Under the pieces are notes generated by a model. It ran no database searches. It saw nothing but the letters and a program-made list of their open reading frames with translations, and was not told the origin of the DNA. From the NCBI RefSeq assembly GCF_000189635.1, contig NW_002476228.1, positions 1-64,000 on the forward strand: a DNA stretch of 64,000 bases, given 5' to 3'. Within the stretch, counting starts at the first letter, position 1, and every line of letters starts with the position of its first letter. A program made the position numbers and the translations under genes. This stretch comes from Tetrahymena thermophila SB210 (lineage: Eukaryota > Ciliophora > Oligohymenophorea > Hymenostomatida > Tetrahymenidae). This document shows, piece by piece, positions 23,272-36,889 of the stretch.

Positions 23272-25532
23272 ATGAGAAAAAGTTTTAAACTTCTATAGAT
23301 ATTAGTAACTTTAGCATCTTTATATTCAAGATCTAGTTGTTTTAGTGAAGATGCTTAGCTTAGCGATTTGTTGATGTAAATAAATAGTTTTGATTCATAA
23401 ATATAGCAAGTAGAAAAAGAAATAAAGCTAGTAGAAATCGAAAGGTTAGATAAAATGGGCTTCTTTTAGCAAGGAAAGAAGAGTTAAGTAAATATTTTAA
23501 AACTTTTATCAATTAAATTTAATATTTATAGTTTTTCTTTAACTGGAATTATAAAAATTATTGTATTTTCTAGGTAGAAGAAGAGTATTCATTGCGAAAT
23601 AAATTACCATTAGAATATGTAGAAAATTATAAAATATTTAGGAATGGAGCTAAAAAAAAATTTACTTTAAAGGTAAATTCAGTTCATAACACAAGATTAG
23701 TTAAACCTTAAGATATATTTTAATAAACATAAAAGATAGATCACAAAGTTAGAAATATTGAATTCATTCAGTTTAAATAAAATAGAGTAAATAACTTAAA
23801 CCAAGGAAGCACGGTTTATGATTTTTCAGAACAATATATTATGATAGTTATTACTCAAAACAATTATATACTTCTTTTAGATAGTACTGGTAGAATTATG
23901 CATGAATATTATGCAGGTCACAATGTATTTTGCTTATTTTTAATAATTAGAAGTTATTTACTTTGTTATTTTTATTAGGTATTTAAATATGCTATACTTA
24001 CTTCAAATGAAGAAAATGTTATTTACACTTTAGGAGATGATTTTAGCATCAAATCTCATTTAATAAGACCATTAAAGAAGCAAGATATAGAATGGATTTA
24101 AAAACCTGATAATACTACTTAAAGTTCAATAATAAGAATTAAATCTTCAAAGGAAATCAAAATAATAGAGAAATCTTCGAATTCTACTAAGCCAAATGAT
24201 AAGAAAAAAAATTTGAATCTTCTAATTGAGTATGAAAGCGAATTTAGCATACAATAAAAAAATTAAACTTAAAATGTAAGTTGAATTAGTAAAAGTGAAG
24301 CACTTACTATTTTTTTAAATAATATGTAGATTGATTTATATACCGCATTTGAAGTATTTACATCTAAGCAGAATAAATATATTTTATTAGGAGATTAGAC
24401 TGGCCATATTCAGTAAAGCTTATTTAAAAATAAAAAACTGTTTTATTCTTATTCATTTAAACTAAAAAAGTGTTTACTTTAAAAATGGCACTAAATTTGG
24501 AAAAAGTGCACTTAGCAGACACCCAATACTATAGATACTAAAACATTACCCATATCCCCTTTATGCAAGTAATTACTATTTATTAATTAAATATTTTTAG
24601 AAATAATTTAAGTATAATAACAAGTTAGAAAAATTTTAAAATATATTTTTAAAAATTTATTAAACTTTTATTAATAGCAAAAAATTAAATTGGATTCTTC
24701 AACTATGGAAACCTATTAACTGCTTACCCTCAATGTGACTTAGTAATTAGAAATAATTATGATTAAAATTTAAAATATTTTTGAAATAAAGGCCTATGAT
24801 GACATTCTTTATGTTGCTATTGATGGACAGCACAGTTAAAATATACTTGCTTTGTAAAAAAATATGGACATTCTTATTTATGACATGAAATCTCAAAAGA
24901 GCTCATGCTCAGGTAATTTAAATAACTTAAAAAGTAAAAAATGATAATAAAAATAATTTAAAAATAAATAAGTTTTAATGAAAATAAACTCTGGTGATAT
25001 AGATGAAATAGATAAAAAAGATCCCAAAAAAGTCTCGATTCAACAAATTCATAACTTTATAATATTTTAATCTCATGATTCGCCTATTGCAAAAGTATTA
25101 AATATCACAAATTATAAATCTAAGAATGCTGATATGATGCTAGACGTAGGATTCTATTTATCAGGTTTAGGACCATCGTAATATTAGTTTGATTACATAG
25201 ACGAAACGAGCTATTTCTAATATCAATCTCATAAGCATAGCAGCAATAATGGGTTGATAGCTTATTTTGAGCATTTAAACACCCCTTCAAATTCTTCTGA
25301 AATAACTCTTTTTACAATTTATACTCCAAGTCCATCATGGAATTTTACTGAAAACTTTAAAATGCCTGTCATAGCTATCATTCTTATAGTCTTCTTTTTT
25401 GTTTCTTATTGCAGAAAGAAAAAGAAAACAACTCTTGATGAAGCATCAATGGCTAATATTGATAATTTGATTAAAGATATCTAATCTGGCAAAAAGACAA
25501 TTCCAAACTATAAAAAGGAAAAAGATGATTGA
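23272..25532 (+). CDS. Type I single-pass membrane protein, unknown function
   Basis: Starts MRKSFKLLQILVTLASLY, a signal peptide, and has one strong transmembrane segment near the C-terminus (MPVIAIILIVFFFVSYC) followed by a short basic cytosolic tail (CRKKKKTT...). The large luminal part of about 580 residues has recurring short hydrophobic beta-like stretches each followed by a D-G or D-x-T-G turn (YILLLDSTGRIMHEYYAG, YILLGDQTGHIQQ, ILYVAIDGQHSQN), which suggests a beta-propeller. Introns 23488-23573, 23925-23978, 24276-24329 and 24913-24972 give 669 codons; the region 24570-24680 is read through but may hold one more intron of a length divisible by three. The layout resembles ER or endosomal receptors such as EMC1 or sortilins, but no specific family is recognised. 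Confidence 0.72.
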
Positions 25533-26685
25533 TTAATTATTGAATAGATTTTTTAATTGATGAAAAGATATTAGTGCTCACTTAAATAATAATAATTTTG
25601 ATTTAATTAATTAATAAAAAAAATTTCAATTCCTAAATTTGTGTGCATTTGACAATAAAATTAGATATTTTAGATTTTGCTTAATAAACCATTACTCACC
25701 TATTTTTTATAAATAGAACTAATAATTTTGGTAATGATCTAATTAATATTTGACAAAAGATTCAATCCAAAATCATTAAATAAATTAATAAAGCAAAATA
25801 CTTGAGTCTATATAAAATTTTAAATCATATTTTGAAAAAATAACTTAAAAATTCCATAAAATATTTAAATAACCTCTGTTTTTTTTGTTAGATTAAATTT
25901 TATTTCATTTAATTGAATCATTTTTATGTATTTTAGAATTTTCAGTGAGTAAGTCATATATTTTTTAGTTAATCAACTTTTTTTTTTCAAAAATTCTTTG
26001 CTTAACTATTAGTAGAAATTTTTGTGAATTATTTACAAACAATAAAAAATGTTAATAATGAATGAATGAACAATAAGTTTTTTCATAAAACTTTTGAAGA
26101 AATAAGATACTTCATCATAATTCTTTTGCTTTTATATTGCTTTTTAAAATAATTTAACATTAATTGAGTTAATAAAAAAATGGTAATTACTTTTTAAATG
26201 TTAGATTTATTGTCTTTTTTGGTTACTGCAAATATATTTTTACAATAAAATGATAGAGTTTTGGAAGTTATTAAAATTTAAATAAGAGTTTTAAATATTG
26301 TTAGTATACTAGCATGATATCTAAATTTAGCCATAAAAATAATTGGGATAGCATCTTTTAGGATACTTAGAACAGAGAAAGGAGAGACCAATTGTAATGT
26401 GCTGGCGATGACGAACATGTTTAATTACATAAGAGACTTAATACGTCATCTAAATCTATTAAATAAATTTCAAATAATAATTATTATTAAATGCTTTACT
26501 TATAAGCACTTTCTTATCTTTTCTCCTCTGATTTATATCGTTTTAGATCAAGAGAAGATTCTTTGCTGTTATACAAACAAAAAAAATTTAAATAATACAT
26601 ACTTTGTAAATAAATTAAATAGTTATAAACAATAACTCGCAAATAAGGTAGAACATAATTAAAGATTTAATAGTAAGTTTTCATC
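25533..26685. other. Intergenic spacer
   Basis: About 1.15 kb, mostly AT-rich. A patch at about 26345-26450 is clearly richer in G and C than the rest and has a box-C-like GCGATGACG. No convincing gene. Confidence 0.5.
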
Positions 26686-28966
26686 ATGACCTCTCAAACA
26701 AACTTCTGTCCTCACGAATTCGCTAAAGTATTAGACGGTAGCTGCCACGAAACTCGTAAAAAATGGAAAGAATTTTCACAAGACCCTCTTTTCATTCCTC
26801 GCTATAACATTAGCTTAAGAGAATAAAAGGACTTAGCCCTTGAAAGATTAAAAGTAGTAGCTAAGAATAGAGTCTTTTCAGTTCACGACTTTGCTAAAAA
26901 CCCATTAAATGTTTTTGCCAATCACGAAATGGCTGCTTGGGTTGATGGTTCACTTGCTACTAAGCTTACTGTTTAGTTAAATCTTTTTGGTGGTACAGTT
27001 TACACACTCGGTACTGAAAGACATTTACCTGTAGCTGAAGGTGTTGATACTCTTTCTACTATCGGATGTTTTGCCTTAACAGAACTTGGTTTTGGTAACA
27101 ATGCTGTTCAAATGGAAACAACCAGTATTTGGGATCCTTAAACTAAAGAATTTATTATCAATTCTCCAACAGTTTTGAGTCAGAAATATTGGATTACAAA
27201 TGGTGCTCTCCACTGCAATTATGCTATTGTCTTTGCTCAACTCATATTGCCAGGTAATTTATCATAACAAATAGTAGAATAACACTTTTTATTATCTAAA
27301 ACGAAAATCTATTACATTTTAAAAGCAATTCAAATTATCATTAAAATTATATGAGAATTGTCAAACCAAAAGATAAACATGATAAAATAATATTATCTTT
27401 GACAAAAGCTTCCATCCAATCAACTATTTTTTTCTAATTTTAATAAGAAAATCAGTACATTAGATTAAATATTTATTTAATGATATATAAAAAGGCAACT
27501 AAAAGGAAGGTGTCCATGCATTCTTAGTCAGAGTAAGAAATGAAGATGGATCAGTTTGCAAAGGTGTTTTTATTGAAGATATGGGAAGCAAGTTCGGTTT
27601 GAATGGAGTTGACAATGGAAGATTAAGATTTGATAACGTAAGGATTCCCAGAGAAGCTATTTTAAATAAATTCTCAGAAATGTCTCCTAGTGGATAATTT
27701 ACTTCTACTATTAAAGACAAGAGATAAAGATTCTTGAAAGTTGCTGACAGACTTCTTTCAGGTAGAATTTGTATTGCTTCTATGCTTATTGGAGGTACTA
27801 AATATTGTCTTGCTACTGCTATCAGGTAAAACTCTTTAAAAAATTTTTCTAGCTTATTTATTTTAAAATTTACATAAAATAGATATGGATCATAAAGACT
27901 TGCAGTTGGTAAAACAGGAAAATCTGATACCCCAATCATGAACTTTAACTTATTCTAGAACTAAGTTTATCCTTTGCTTGCACGTACTATCACATTGAAT
28001 GTTGGATTTAATAAAGTAAAAGAAGTTTATGCTGAATCTCTCCTTAAGAAAGAAGAAGCTAGTGCTTTCTTAGTTTGTTTATGCTGTGCTGTTAAACCTC
28101 TTATCACCTGGAATTCTAGAGATGTTGGAACTACTTTAGGTGAAATATTTTTATATTATTTCCAAATAAATAAGCTCATAATTATTATCATAATCCAAAA
28201 GTTGAAAGAGTTGGTGGTCAAGGATATCTTAGCGTTAACAGATTAAGCGAATTATTACCTTTTGCTCATTCAGGTATTACTGCTGAAGGTGATAACTCAG
28301 TGTTAATGTAAAAAGTTGCAAAAGAGCTTCTCACTTTAGTTTCTAAAAACTAGTTCCCCTTCTCAAAGCCAACAAATAGCAGATAAGATATAGCAAAGAT
28401 GACCAAGATAACCGACATTTAAGTTTTAATTGATCTCATTAGAATTAGAGAAGTAAACAAATAACATTTACAAACAAATTGATAATTAATAAAAATTTAA
28501 AATCTATTAGATTGACTTAATTAAAGAAGTTAGTGTTATGACCCAAACCTAAATGAGCCAAGGAAAGGATATCTATGAAATATGGATGGAAAAGGAAAAT
28601 GCTGCCATCTAAAATTTAGCTAGACAATTCGGTGAAAGAATTATTGCAGATTTTGCCTAATAGAACTTAGCAAATGTTAGATAGGACGTGAAGAGACCTT
28701 TGGATTTATACTTCAAGTTACATTTAGTTTCTGTTGTGCTTTCTAATTTAGGATGGTATTTAATGAACAATGTCGTTACTAGTGATGCTGCACGTTCCCT
28801 TGAAGAATTAAGAAAAGAATGTATTGTCTAAATTCATCCTATAGCTTTATACTCTGTTAATGCATTCGGTATTCCTGAACATTTACTTTGTGCTCCTATT
28901 GCTTAAAACTATGAAACATATAACTCAAAGCCTAATAATGGTGAGCTTATTACTTCAAAATTGTGA
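26686..28966 (+). CDS. Peroxisomal acyl-CoA oxidase
   Basis: Flavoenzyme of the first step of peroxisomal fatty-acid beta-oxidation: it oxidises acyl-CoA to trans-2-enoyl-CoA and passes electrons to oxygen, making peroxide. The 620-aa model has the family layout: N-terminal helical domain, FAD-contact stretch [37 protein letters not shown], the acyl-CoA dehydrogenase middle domain ([20 protein letters not shown]), then helical domains with [17 protein letters not shown] and [12 protein letters not shown]. It ends SKL, a perfect type 1 peroxisomal signal (28955-28963). Introns 27254-27494, 27826-27882, 28140-28201 and 28453-28510 give exactly 621 codons. The exons are markedly less AT-rich than those of neighbouring genes, which fits a highly expressed gene. 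Confidence 0.95.
28955..28963 (+). other. Peroxisomal targeting signal SKL
   Basis: The last three codons of the acyl-CoA oxidase, TCA AAA TTG, just before TGA, encode the canonical PTS1 tripeptide bound by PEX5. Confidence 0.93.
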
Positions 28967-29386
28967 AAAATAAAATAAAATATTTATTTGCAAACAAAAC
29001 ATTAAATAAATAAAGTAGAATTGCTTGTTTTTTTTATTCTGAATAATTATATGTTTAGTATTATCTATTTCTATCAACTTAAATAAAATAAAACAAATAA
29101 AATTTTACATGTTTTAATTATCAAAAATATAAAATGAAAAGTAAGTAAGTAGAAATTTCTAATAAAATTTAATTTATGATAGATAACAAATACTTTTAAT
29201 CATTAAAAAAACAAAGAAAGAAAGATACAGTCAATCAATAATAAACAAATACAAAAAATAAATATATTTTTAATTTCTTTCCTACCTACATTCCAGAAGG
29301 TTTAAATAATTAAAATAAGTTTTGTTTGCATCTTAATTTAGCAATATAAAAATAAATACTTTCTACTTACTTCTATTTAAAATAAA
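28967..29386. other. Intergenic spacer
   Basis: AT-rich, no gene seen. Confidence 0.5.
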
Positions 29387-30493
29387 ATGATTATTCATTC
29401 TAAGCTTTAATTGATTTTGAAAAGCACTCACAAAAACTCCCTTTATTTTAAATTAAAAAATCATTTTTGTTCTAACCCTTCATAAGAGGAATAGGTCAAA
29501 GCTTTAAAAGAAAAAGTTAGATTGAATTGCATATTTGACAGTGAAAAAAAGAATGAGAAGGAGTATAATGATTAAATAGATGAAGCTTTTAGAGTTTACC
29601 CAATAGTTTTATAATTATAAAAAAATGAAGAAAACACTCTGAAAGAGCAATATTTAGGTTTATTAGATTTCATCACTACTAAGAAGGCACGTAAAACATT
29701 TGATTAAGAAGTAAATGCTCAATTAGTTAGCTACTTGTAACAAAATCTATTTAAAAACTAAATCGAAAATTTCTTAAAAATTGAAAGAATGTCACTAGCT
29801 TAGTAAGGAAATGCTTCTTAACAACAATTTCACTTCCTCCATAGAGGACATCTGCAAGTCTTTGGAGTTAGAATGGATCGCTCTTAAAATGAATTCATTC
29901 ACAAATACACATATTAAAAAAATTAAGCTGAACTAAGATTTACTCGTCGTATAACCTCATAAGAAAAATTAGATTAATTAGATATTAAAGATATTTTGCC
30001 TGAAGAATTATAAGGAAAGACAACTAAGATGAAAAAATAAATTGAAGATATAATGTCAAAAGAGACAAAAGAGTTAGATTAAAATGCACCTAAAACTCTT
30101 AAAGGAACAATCTTGGATGTAGCTAAAAAATTCGGATATGATTTCAAGGACAATAAAATTGATGGTGCAGAATATTTTAATAAAATATCTTCATACAAAA
30201 AGAAGGCATTTGAATCTTTACATAAAAGTGAAGAATATATTCTTGTTGAAGATTTTATGTTAAGAACAACTGAAAGCATTAGAATTAAAGCTCTTTCAGG
30301 TGAAGTTTTATGGGAAGATATACCAAAAGAAGATGGTTTATTCCATCATTATATTCGTACAGAAGCTCTATGTGACTTAAATGAAGCTCCATCACTTAAA
30401 AATAATAGAAAGAGAATCATCACTGATATTGATGGCAAACTCTTTGGTAATCCTCCATGCTTGGTTAAAAGATTTGATTTAGCAACCAAATGA
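29387..30493 (+). CDS. Hypothetical protein, probably mitochondrial
   Basis: Single-exon frame of 368 aa. The N-terminus (MIIHSKLQLILKSTHKN) is basic and hydroxylated with no acidic residue for about 40 positions, typical of a mitochondrial presequence. A helical charged region follows (QVKALKEKVRLN...), then a middle part with FHFLHRGHLQVFGVRMDRS and a conserved-looking C-terminal half (GTILDVAKKFGYDFKDN, LVEDFMLRTTESIRI, GNPPCLVKRFDLATK). I recognise no family; lineage-specific subunits of ciliate respiratory complexes or mitoribosomes have this general look. Base composition is as moderate as in the upstream acyl-CoA oxidase gene, hinting at good expression. Confidence 0.75.
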
Positions 30494-32585
30494 AATTTAT
30501 TAATGAAAATATTTTTATGTAACATAAATTAAATCATATTGTATTGTTATTTTTTTTACAAATATAAAACATAAATTGTTTTAAAAACACAATTTTATTT
30601 TAAACAAATTATCTCATAATATAAATTATCTCTCATATATTTTTAATTTTCTAATAAATTACATTAAATATATTTATATTAAATAGATATTATAATAAAA
30701 GTTACTGGTTTCATTTAGTTAACAAAAGCAAATTCAAATCATATTTGCAAACAAAAGTTCATTTAAATTAATGAACAAAATTGAATAGAGTCAATCCTTT
30801 ATTTAGATTTAAAATTTTATAACATAACATTTTTTAATTGATACTAAATGTAAATTAATAAGAAAAAGTTAAAAATTTTTCAATAGGGAAAATAAGAGGC
30901 TGGTCTGTATTTGAATATAAATAAATAATTAAATATTATGTAAGTGTTTAAAGATATGTGCAAATAATTTTAAATTTTGTATATTTAATAGTTTAATCAT
31001 ATTAATTATTGAGAATTATTTGATAAATAAGCTAGAAAAGATATAAATATTATGAATTACTTTTAAAAAAAAAAATTAATTTTACAGTAACACTATTCTT
31101 TTTTTCATAGCCAAAAAAACTTAGTGCTAAATATATTGCACTTAAAATGCATAAATTAGATTACATGCTTAATTTATCAAAAAAAACTTAAATTTTTTTT
31201 CAATTTAAATTTAGAAGCAATTTGAAAGAGATTACACTGATTTTAATATCATATGAGAGTATTTATTTTTTTAACATATTTTTTATTGACACAAGTAATA
31301 AGAAAATTACAATAAAAAAATTCTTAATAGAACAAGCGAATTTTATTAAAGTTATAACTTTTACATATTTATTTCCACATAAATCAAAATAGTTTCTATA
31401 ATATTACATTGGCACAAATGTAACAATTATTTCAAAATGCTTTGATTAGTAAATTGGTAATATTATAAATTTATTTATTATATTTTAAAATTGATACTTT
31501 TGTGATTAAAATAAATGTAAAGTTATGAATTTTAAAAGTAAATATATTTGTTATTCTTTTTAAATTTGTTAATAAATTTTAGATTACAAAATACTATTGC
31601 TTTTAACATGGAAGTATGTATATTGAGAATAATGCGCTATAATTACTGAAGAATTTATTTTTACTGTTTATGTAAATTAATTTATAATTCTATTTTTAGT
31701 CTTTTCACTCTCAAATTAATTTTGCCTAAAAATATTACTATTACGAATACAAAAGTTCTTTAATCCTAAATGCTAGAAAGAATTACTGGAAATTTTATTT
31801 TAATACAACTTAACTATTTTAATATCAAGTAATTTAAAATTTCATGTAAGGTATGTTTGAATAGGGAAAAATATAATTTTTATAGCATAATAATTTGTTT
31901 GGTTTCATTTTTTGTTACTCAAACAAATTTTAATTAGTGATTTAAATATATGATATCACTCACATTACTTTTATTGAAAGGTTAGTTTCTTATTAATTAT
32001 TGCATTGATTTTAATACTTTGTAATTAACTTAAATTGCACTAATTTATTTTTTACCACTATCTGGAATTAAAGTTATGATTATTTTTTTCATTTTGTAAA
32101 GTTATTTGTATTATAAATGTCCTCTTCTGATTTACTAGTGAAATAAAGTTGATGCGCAATTTCAAATAAATGCTAATATTTTAAAATTAGAATATAATTT
32201 ATAATTTTTAAATTATCATTGCAAAAATTCATAGAATCTTTAAAAAAAATGCAGTAAGGTTTGTATATTCTATGATTTTACATATTTTTTGTATAATTAA
32301 TAATTAGAAAGCAAAATCTAAATTCAAGATTGCTATTGAAAATAAAAAAGAATTACTTTTCCGTAATATTAAAAGGATCTTACTCAGTTTTTAGATCTAA
32401 TCAAAATTATTAGTTATATCGCACCATAAATATGTGAAATAATATAATTTAATTATAACACAAAAAAAACTTTATTTCATAAAAATTTCAGAAATACTTA
32501 ATAAAAAAATACTTAACAGAGTTTAATAAAAAATAATTTTTTTACTTTAAATAAATAAAACTTAGTTAAGAGACAATAAAAAGTT
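30494..32585. other. Long gene-poor spacer
   Basis: About 2.1 kb of very AT-rich DNA. I found no coding region, RNA gene or repeat on either strand. Confidence 0.5.
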
Positions 32586-33431
32586 ATGTTTGATTCTTAC
32601 TTATAAAGGGCTAAAAGGATGGAAAAAGTTGATAGCATTTTGACTAAAATAATAATAAAAATTAGTTCATCTTACATATCTTTGATAAGCAATTTCACTT
32701 TAATAATTCTTCAAAAGATATAAGGAAGAGACGAAAATCAAAGTTAAATTAACATAATATTGGTAAACATTATTTTTTTTATAGTTTACATAGGGTATTG
32801 CGTTATTGAATACTCTTTTATCCAAAATTCTTAGAAAGAACTAATTGATACTAAGCCTATACTTATTCTAACTTTGGAAAAATCTTCTAGTAAAGCAATA
32901 GAAACAAGTATTCTAAATTAAATCTAAGAAGATCTCAATAAAAAAAATCTTTATTTTTACATTGTAGGGTATACAATACTATTTGTCTTTGGAATATTTT
33001 TCTTTAAAAACAACTACCTTGAATCGTAACACTAACTTATAGTAATATTTTCATTCTTTGGTCACCTTTTAGTCTTACTCAAAAATATTCTATAAGCTAT
33101 TTATTATTTATTTAGATCTGCTTTTAATAGGTTTTCTGATAAAAAGTTATTATGTGGATTTAAATTTAAGTTATCTAGCCTTTTCTTTAGAGACATTAGT
33201 ATTTAATAAGCTGAAGACAGCGATAGCCTTCAATCAACTGTTATCAAATAGCTAAGCACGAGCTAAATAATTAATTAGGACTGTAGCATTTGTCTTGATA
33301 AGTTATAAACAGGATAAACAGTTTCTATAATAACTGAATGCTAGCATTACTACCATTAAGAGTGTATTGAAAATTGGTTTTAATGCAATAAAACTTGTCC
33401 TTTATGCAGAACACAAATATTTATCTTATGA
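32586..33431 (+). CDS. Membrane RING-H2 E3 ubiquitin ligase
   Basis: Single-exon frame of 281 aa. Hydrophobic segments lie at about residues 55-75 (INIILVNIIFFIVYIGYCV), 123-140 (YIVGYTILFVFGIFFF) and 153-180. The C-terminus is a complete RING-H2 finger (33282-33410): Cys-x2-Cys, then 14 residues, Cys-x-His-x2-His-x2-Cys, ten residues, Cys-x2-Cys, seen as CSICLD, ECQHYYHQECIENW and CPLCR. The protein ends six residues after the last Cys. It is therefore a small membrane-anchored E3 that should place ubiquitin on proteins at an endomembrane. Substrate and membrane are unknown. Confidence 0.88.
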
Positions 33432-34512
33432 AATCATTCAAAATGATTAAAAACTATATTATCCAGTAATGCACTAATATTTCAATCATAAAATATTCTA
33501 CTAAAAATCTTCCTAAATTATAATAAATTTAGGATCTATTGTAAATTTTTCCGAAATATTATCATGAATACTAAACACAATTAAATTGAATAGATATGAA
33601 AAAAAGAACTTGTATTTAAATAATAGTATTCATTTCATTGCTATTGTAATTTATTATTTCAAAAAGAGTAAGCTCTTCAAAATAACTTAAATCAAAGATG
33701 AAAATAAATTAAAACCTCGCAAAAAAAAAAATTAATTAAATAAACAACTAACCATACCACTAATTAATTAACTTACTCAAAATATTTACTCACAAAAACA
33801 CTAATTTTATTTAATGCATAATAATAATACAAATATATTAATTACTGTTTATTTTTATATTAAGTACTAATTTTAATTTAATTAATAATTATCTCTTTAC
33901 CTGTAAATACACAAGTAGTTTTTTTATTAAAATTAAAATGTGAATCTAATTCACCCACCTTAAATTTTGATTTCTAAATTTAAATAAAGTTAATTATAAT
34001 TTTCGTCCAAAAATCTAAAAATTGTGAATGATATTTGTACTTACTTCAATTGATATATATTAGATAAAATAAATAATTAATTTGGAATTATAAGACCTTA
34101 AATCTTACTTAAGTTATTTAAGGTATAAATATAATAAAAAATTTTAAAATTTAATAAAGTAGTTATTGAAAACGTATAAAATTTGATTTAGTATCCTTTT
34201 ATATCTTAGATAAATGTTAGAGAAATTTTTTATTAATATCAATCAGGTTCAAGCATCCAAATTAAACCTAATTAATTATTTATTACACTGTAAACCTACA
34301 TTTTATGGGTAATCACTTGATACTAACAAAATTAATAATTTTTAAGTAGCAATTTATAGATGAAAGAAATAAATAAACTAGGAATTCAGTGATAAAAATT
34401 TATAAATACAGCAAACATATTCAAATTGAAGTAAAAATATTCAATCAATTTTATAATTCAATATTAACAAATAAAATTGAAAGCAACCATTTTAAAAAAA
34501 TAGATTAAAAAT
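33432..34512. other. Intergenic spacer
   Basis: About 1.1 kb of AT-rich DNA with short homopolymer runs; no gene seen. Confidence 0.5.
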
Positions 34513-35250
34513 ATGATTTACTTTTTGTTTGCAAAAGACGAAAACGACCCATGTCTGTTATCTCTAAAGCTCAAAAATAGAATAAAAGAGACATCTCTAT
34601 AAATACTAATTTATGCCCTGAGTCTCGGATATAATTTCTATGGTATTTTTTTCAGCAATGTCTTTATAGGCTAGGATAGGAATATTTATTTGTTAAATAT
34701 TACTCTTAACATCCTATATTTTTCAGTTTATAGCTTATTCTTGGTCTAATAAATAAATAAGCTTGATATTTTTCTGAAAAGCATGGATGGAGATTTACCT
34801 ATAACTAAAAAAAGCTATGAAACAAATACAAATAATAAAGAAACTCTTTAAAATATTAATTTATTTTTAAACCATGACCAAAATTTAAATAATAATCTCA
34901 TTTTGCTTCTAGGTTTTGGCTTGTTTACCTAGTTTTTGGTGTACGAATTAAAAAACTCTTCTGATATCTTAGAAAGTGTGATAAAAATAACATTTATATA
35001 TGCAGGTCAATTGATATGTATGATTCAGTTATTATTAATAATACTACAAAAATTAGTTTTTCTTATCAAAAAATTAGTTGAAAAATTTACCAATAAAAAT
35101 TTAATTTTACTGGAAACATAATCATCTCCTTAAGTATATAATTCTTAAGAATCTCCGAAAATTGAATGTCCAAAGATATAAAATCATGAAATGCTTGTTG
35201 ATAAATAAGCATAGGAAGAAAAAATATTAAATAATATATAAATTTAATGA
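34513..35250 (+). CDS. Hypothetical four-helix membrane protein
   Basis: Single-exon frame of 245 aa starting MIYFLFAKDENDPCLLS. Four hydrophobic segments: about residues 35-52 (ILIYALSLGYNFYGIFF), 66-85 (NITLNILYFSVYSLFLV), 135-150 (LILLLGFGLFTQFLVYEL) and 165-188 (FIYAGQLICMIQLLLIIL). A hydrophilic loop rich in Thr/Asn sits between helices 2 and 3, and a polar tail ends the protein (SSPQVYNSQESPKIEC). No domain is recognised. Its size and layout recall the neighbouring RING-H2 membrane protein, but it has no RING and I see no clear residue-level match. Confidence 0.6.
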
Positions 35251-36889
35251 CAAATTGCTTATTACACTAAAATTTTGATAAATTATTTTTACATGTTTAA
35301 AGGTGTCTTTTATATTACTCATATTAAAAGTAAAACTTAATAAGGTTCATTTATTTTCTATCTTTTAAATTTAATTAATTAGCTAATAGGTGTTACTATT
35401 TTTTACTTTATACTGTTTTGCACTGATTTATCATAATTTAATTAAAATAGTCGCTAATAATAAGGCTGGTTTGTGATTTATAATTTTGTATGTACATTTC
35501 TACGAAATTTAATTCTTATTACATAATGATAAAAATATTTAATTCTGCATGCCTATTTTAACTATTCATGAACATAAAAATTAATTCAGCAAATAAAAAG
35601 AGTTTACACATTTCTACAATTTTTAAAGTTATTCGAAATTTTATGCATGAAAGTACTAATGGTTTAAAATTAGACTTTAAAATAATGGATCATCAAAATG
35701 GTTTTTCTTTTTGTTTGCCTTTTATCTAAATATTAACAAAAATATCAATTATATCAAAAAATTTCATTTTTATTTATGATATTATAAATATAAAGAAGTA
35801 AACTGCATGCAAATTATACAAACTTTAATTTTTTATTATATGTAAAGTGATTAAGTATAAGTTGCAAATTATTATTATATTCAATACAATGTTTTAATAG
35901 AAATTTAAAACTCAAAACAATACAAGTATTGTTAAAAAATTAATTTAAATTAGTGGTCAGACCTACAATTATGCAGCAAGAAAGAACCCAAATTCTTTGA
36001 ATTTCTTCAAAACCAAATAATAGTTAAAACAATCTTTATGTTCTGATAGAATACAGAAAAATGAATAATTTCATATTTCTTTATATTTTGTTTCTTTTAT
36101 TTACCAACATTTATATAAAAATTGAGAAAGAAATTTTCTTAAAAAAATGCAGATTTTACATTTTAAATTTATTTTTAATAAAATTTATTATCAATAACAT
36201 AATAAAATAATATCATAAAATACATTATATTAATTTATTTAAAATTAAATTTTATATTTTATAAAATGCTCTTAATTTAAAAAATAAGATGACTTTTGTC
36301 ATATTCAAATATTAATAGATTAAATAATTAACATAATTTTTATAAATCACTAAAATATTTAAAATTTTACATTTTCAAATATTAATTTTTCTAAAATAAC
36401 TGAATATAAAAAATTTATAAATGTAAATTTAATTTAATATATTTTTTTTAAGAAACATATTTTTAATAAATTAATTAACTAATACCTTCAAATTTATTTC
36501 AAACTATACTATTTATTTAAGATATGTGATAGCTAATGATTTTTGAATATTTTTAAAGAATATTTGTAGAAGTGTTTATTATTTATAAATACAAAATTAT
36601 ATTTATAATTAATTCTAAATACTTTTCTGAAAAAAAAATTACTTTATAATTAGAATGAGGTTTATTTATACATATAATTAATGGAAAAAATTATATGATT
36701 ATTTGGGTATTATTTTTAAAATATTGTCAAACAGAATTACTTGTTTGTTTGTTGTCTATATTTAATTGATGATTCTTTGAAGTTTTTTTCTTTAAAAAAA
36801 ATAGATAAAAGAAATATTACAATATTGTAAAAAATAGATAATACAAAATAATATAAATAAAGCTTAATATAAAAGACAAAGTAGGTGAA
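35251..36889. other. Long gene-poor spacer
   Basis: About 1.6 kb of very AT-rich DNA; no gene, RNA or repeat recognised. It holds the promoter of the first YKT6 copy. Confidence 0.5.

Noticed and set aside
26399..26635. 78-codon frame starting MLAMTNMFNYIRDL
   Set aside because: It ends at a TAA that would be Gln here, lies in spacer DNA, and its composition past the first 20 codons is that of AT-rich noncoding sequence. The GC-richer first part is reported as a possible RNA instead.
34240..34262. GGTTCAAGCATCC resembling a tRNA T-loop
   Set aside because: No acceptor stem, D-arm or anticodon arm can be paired around it.
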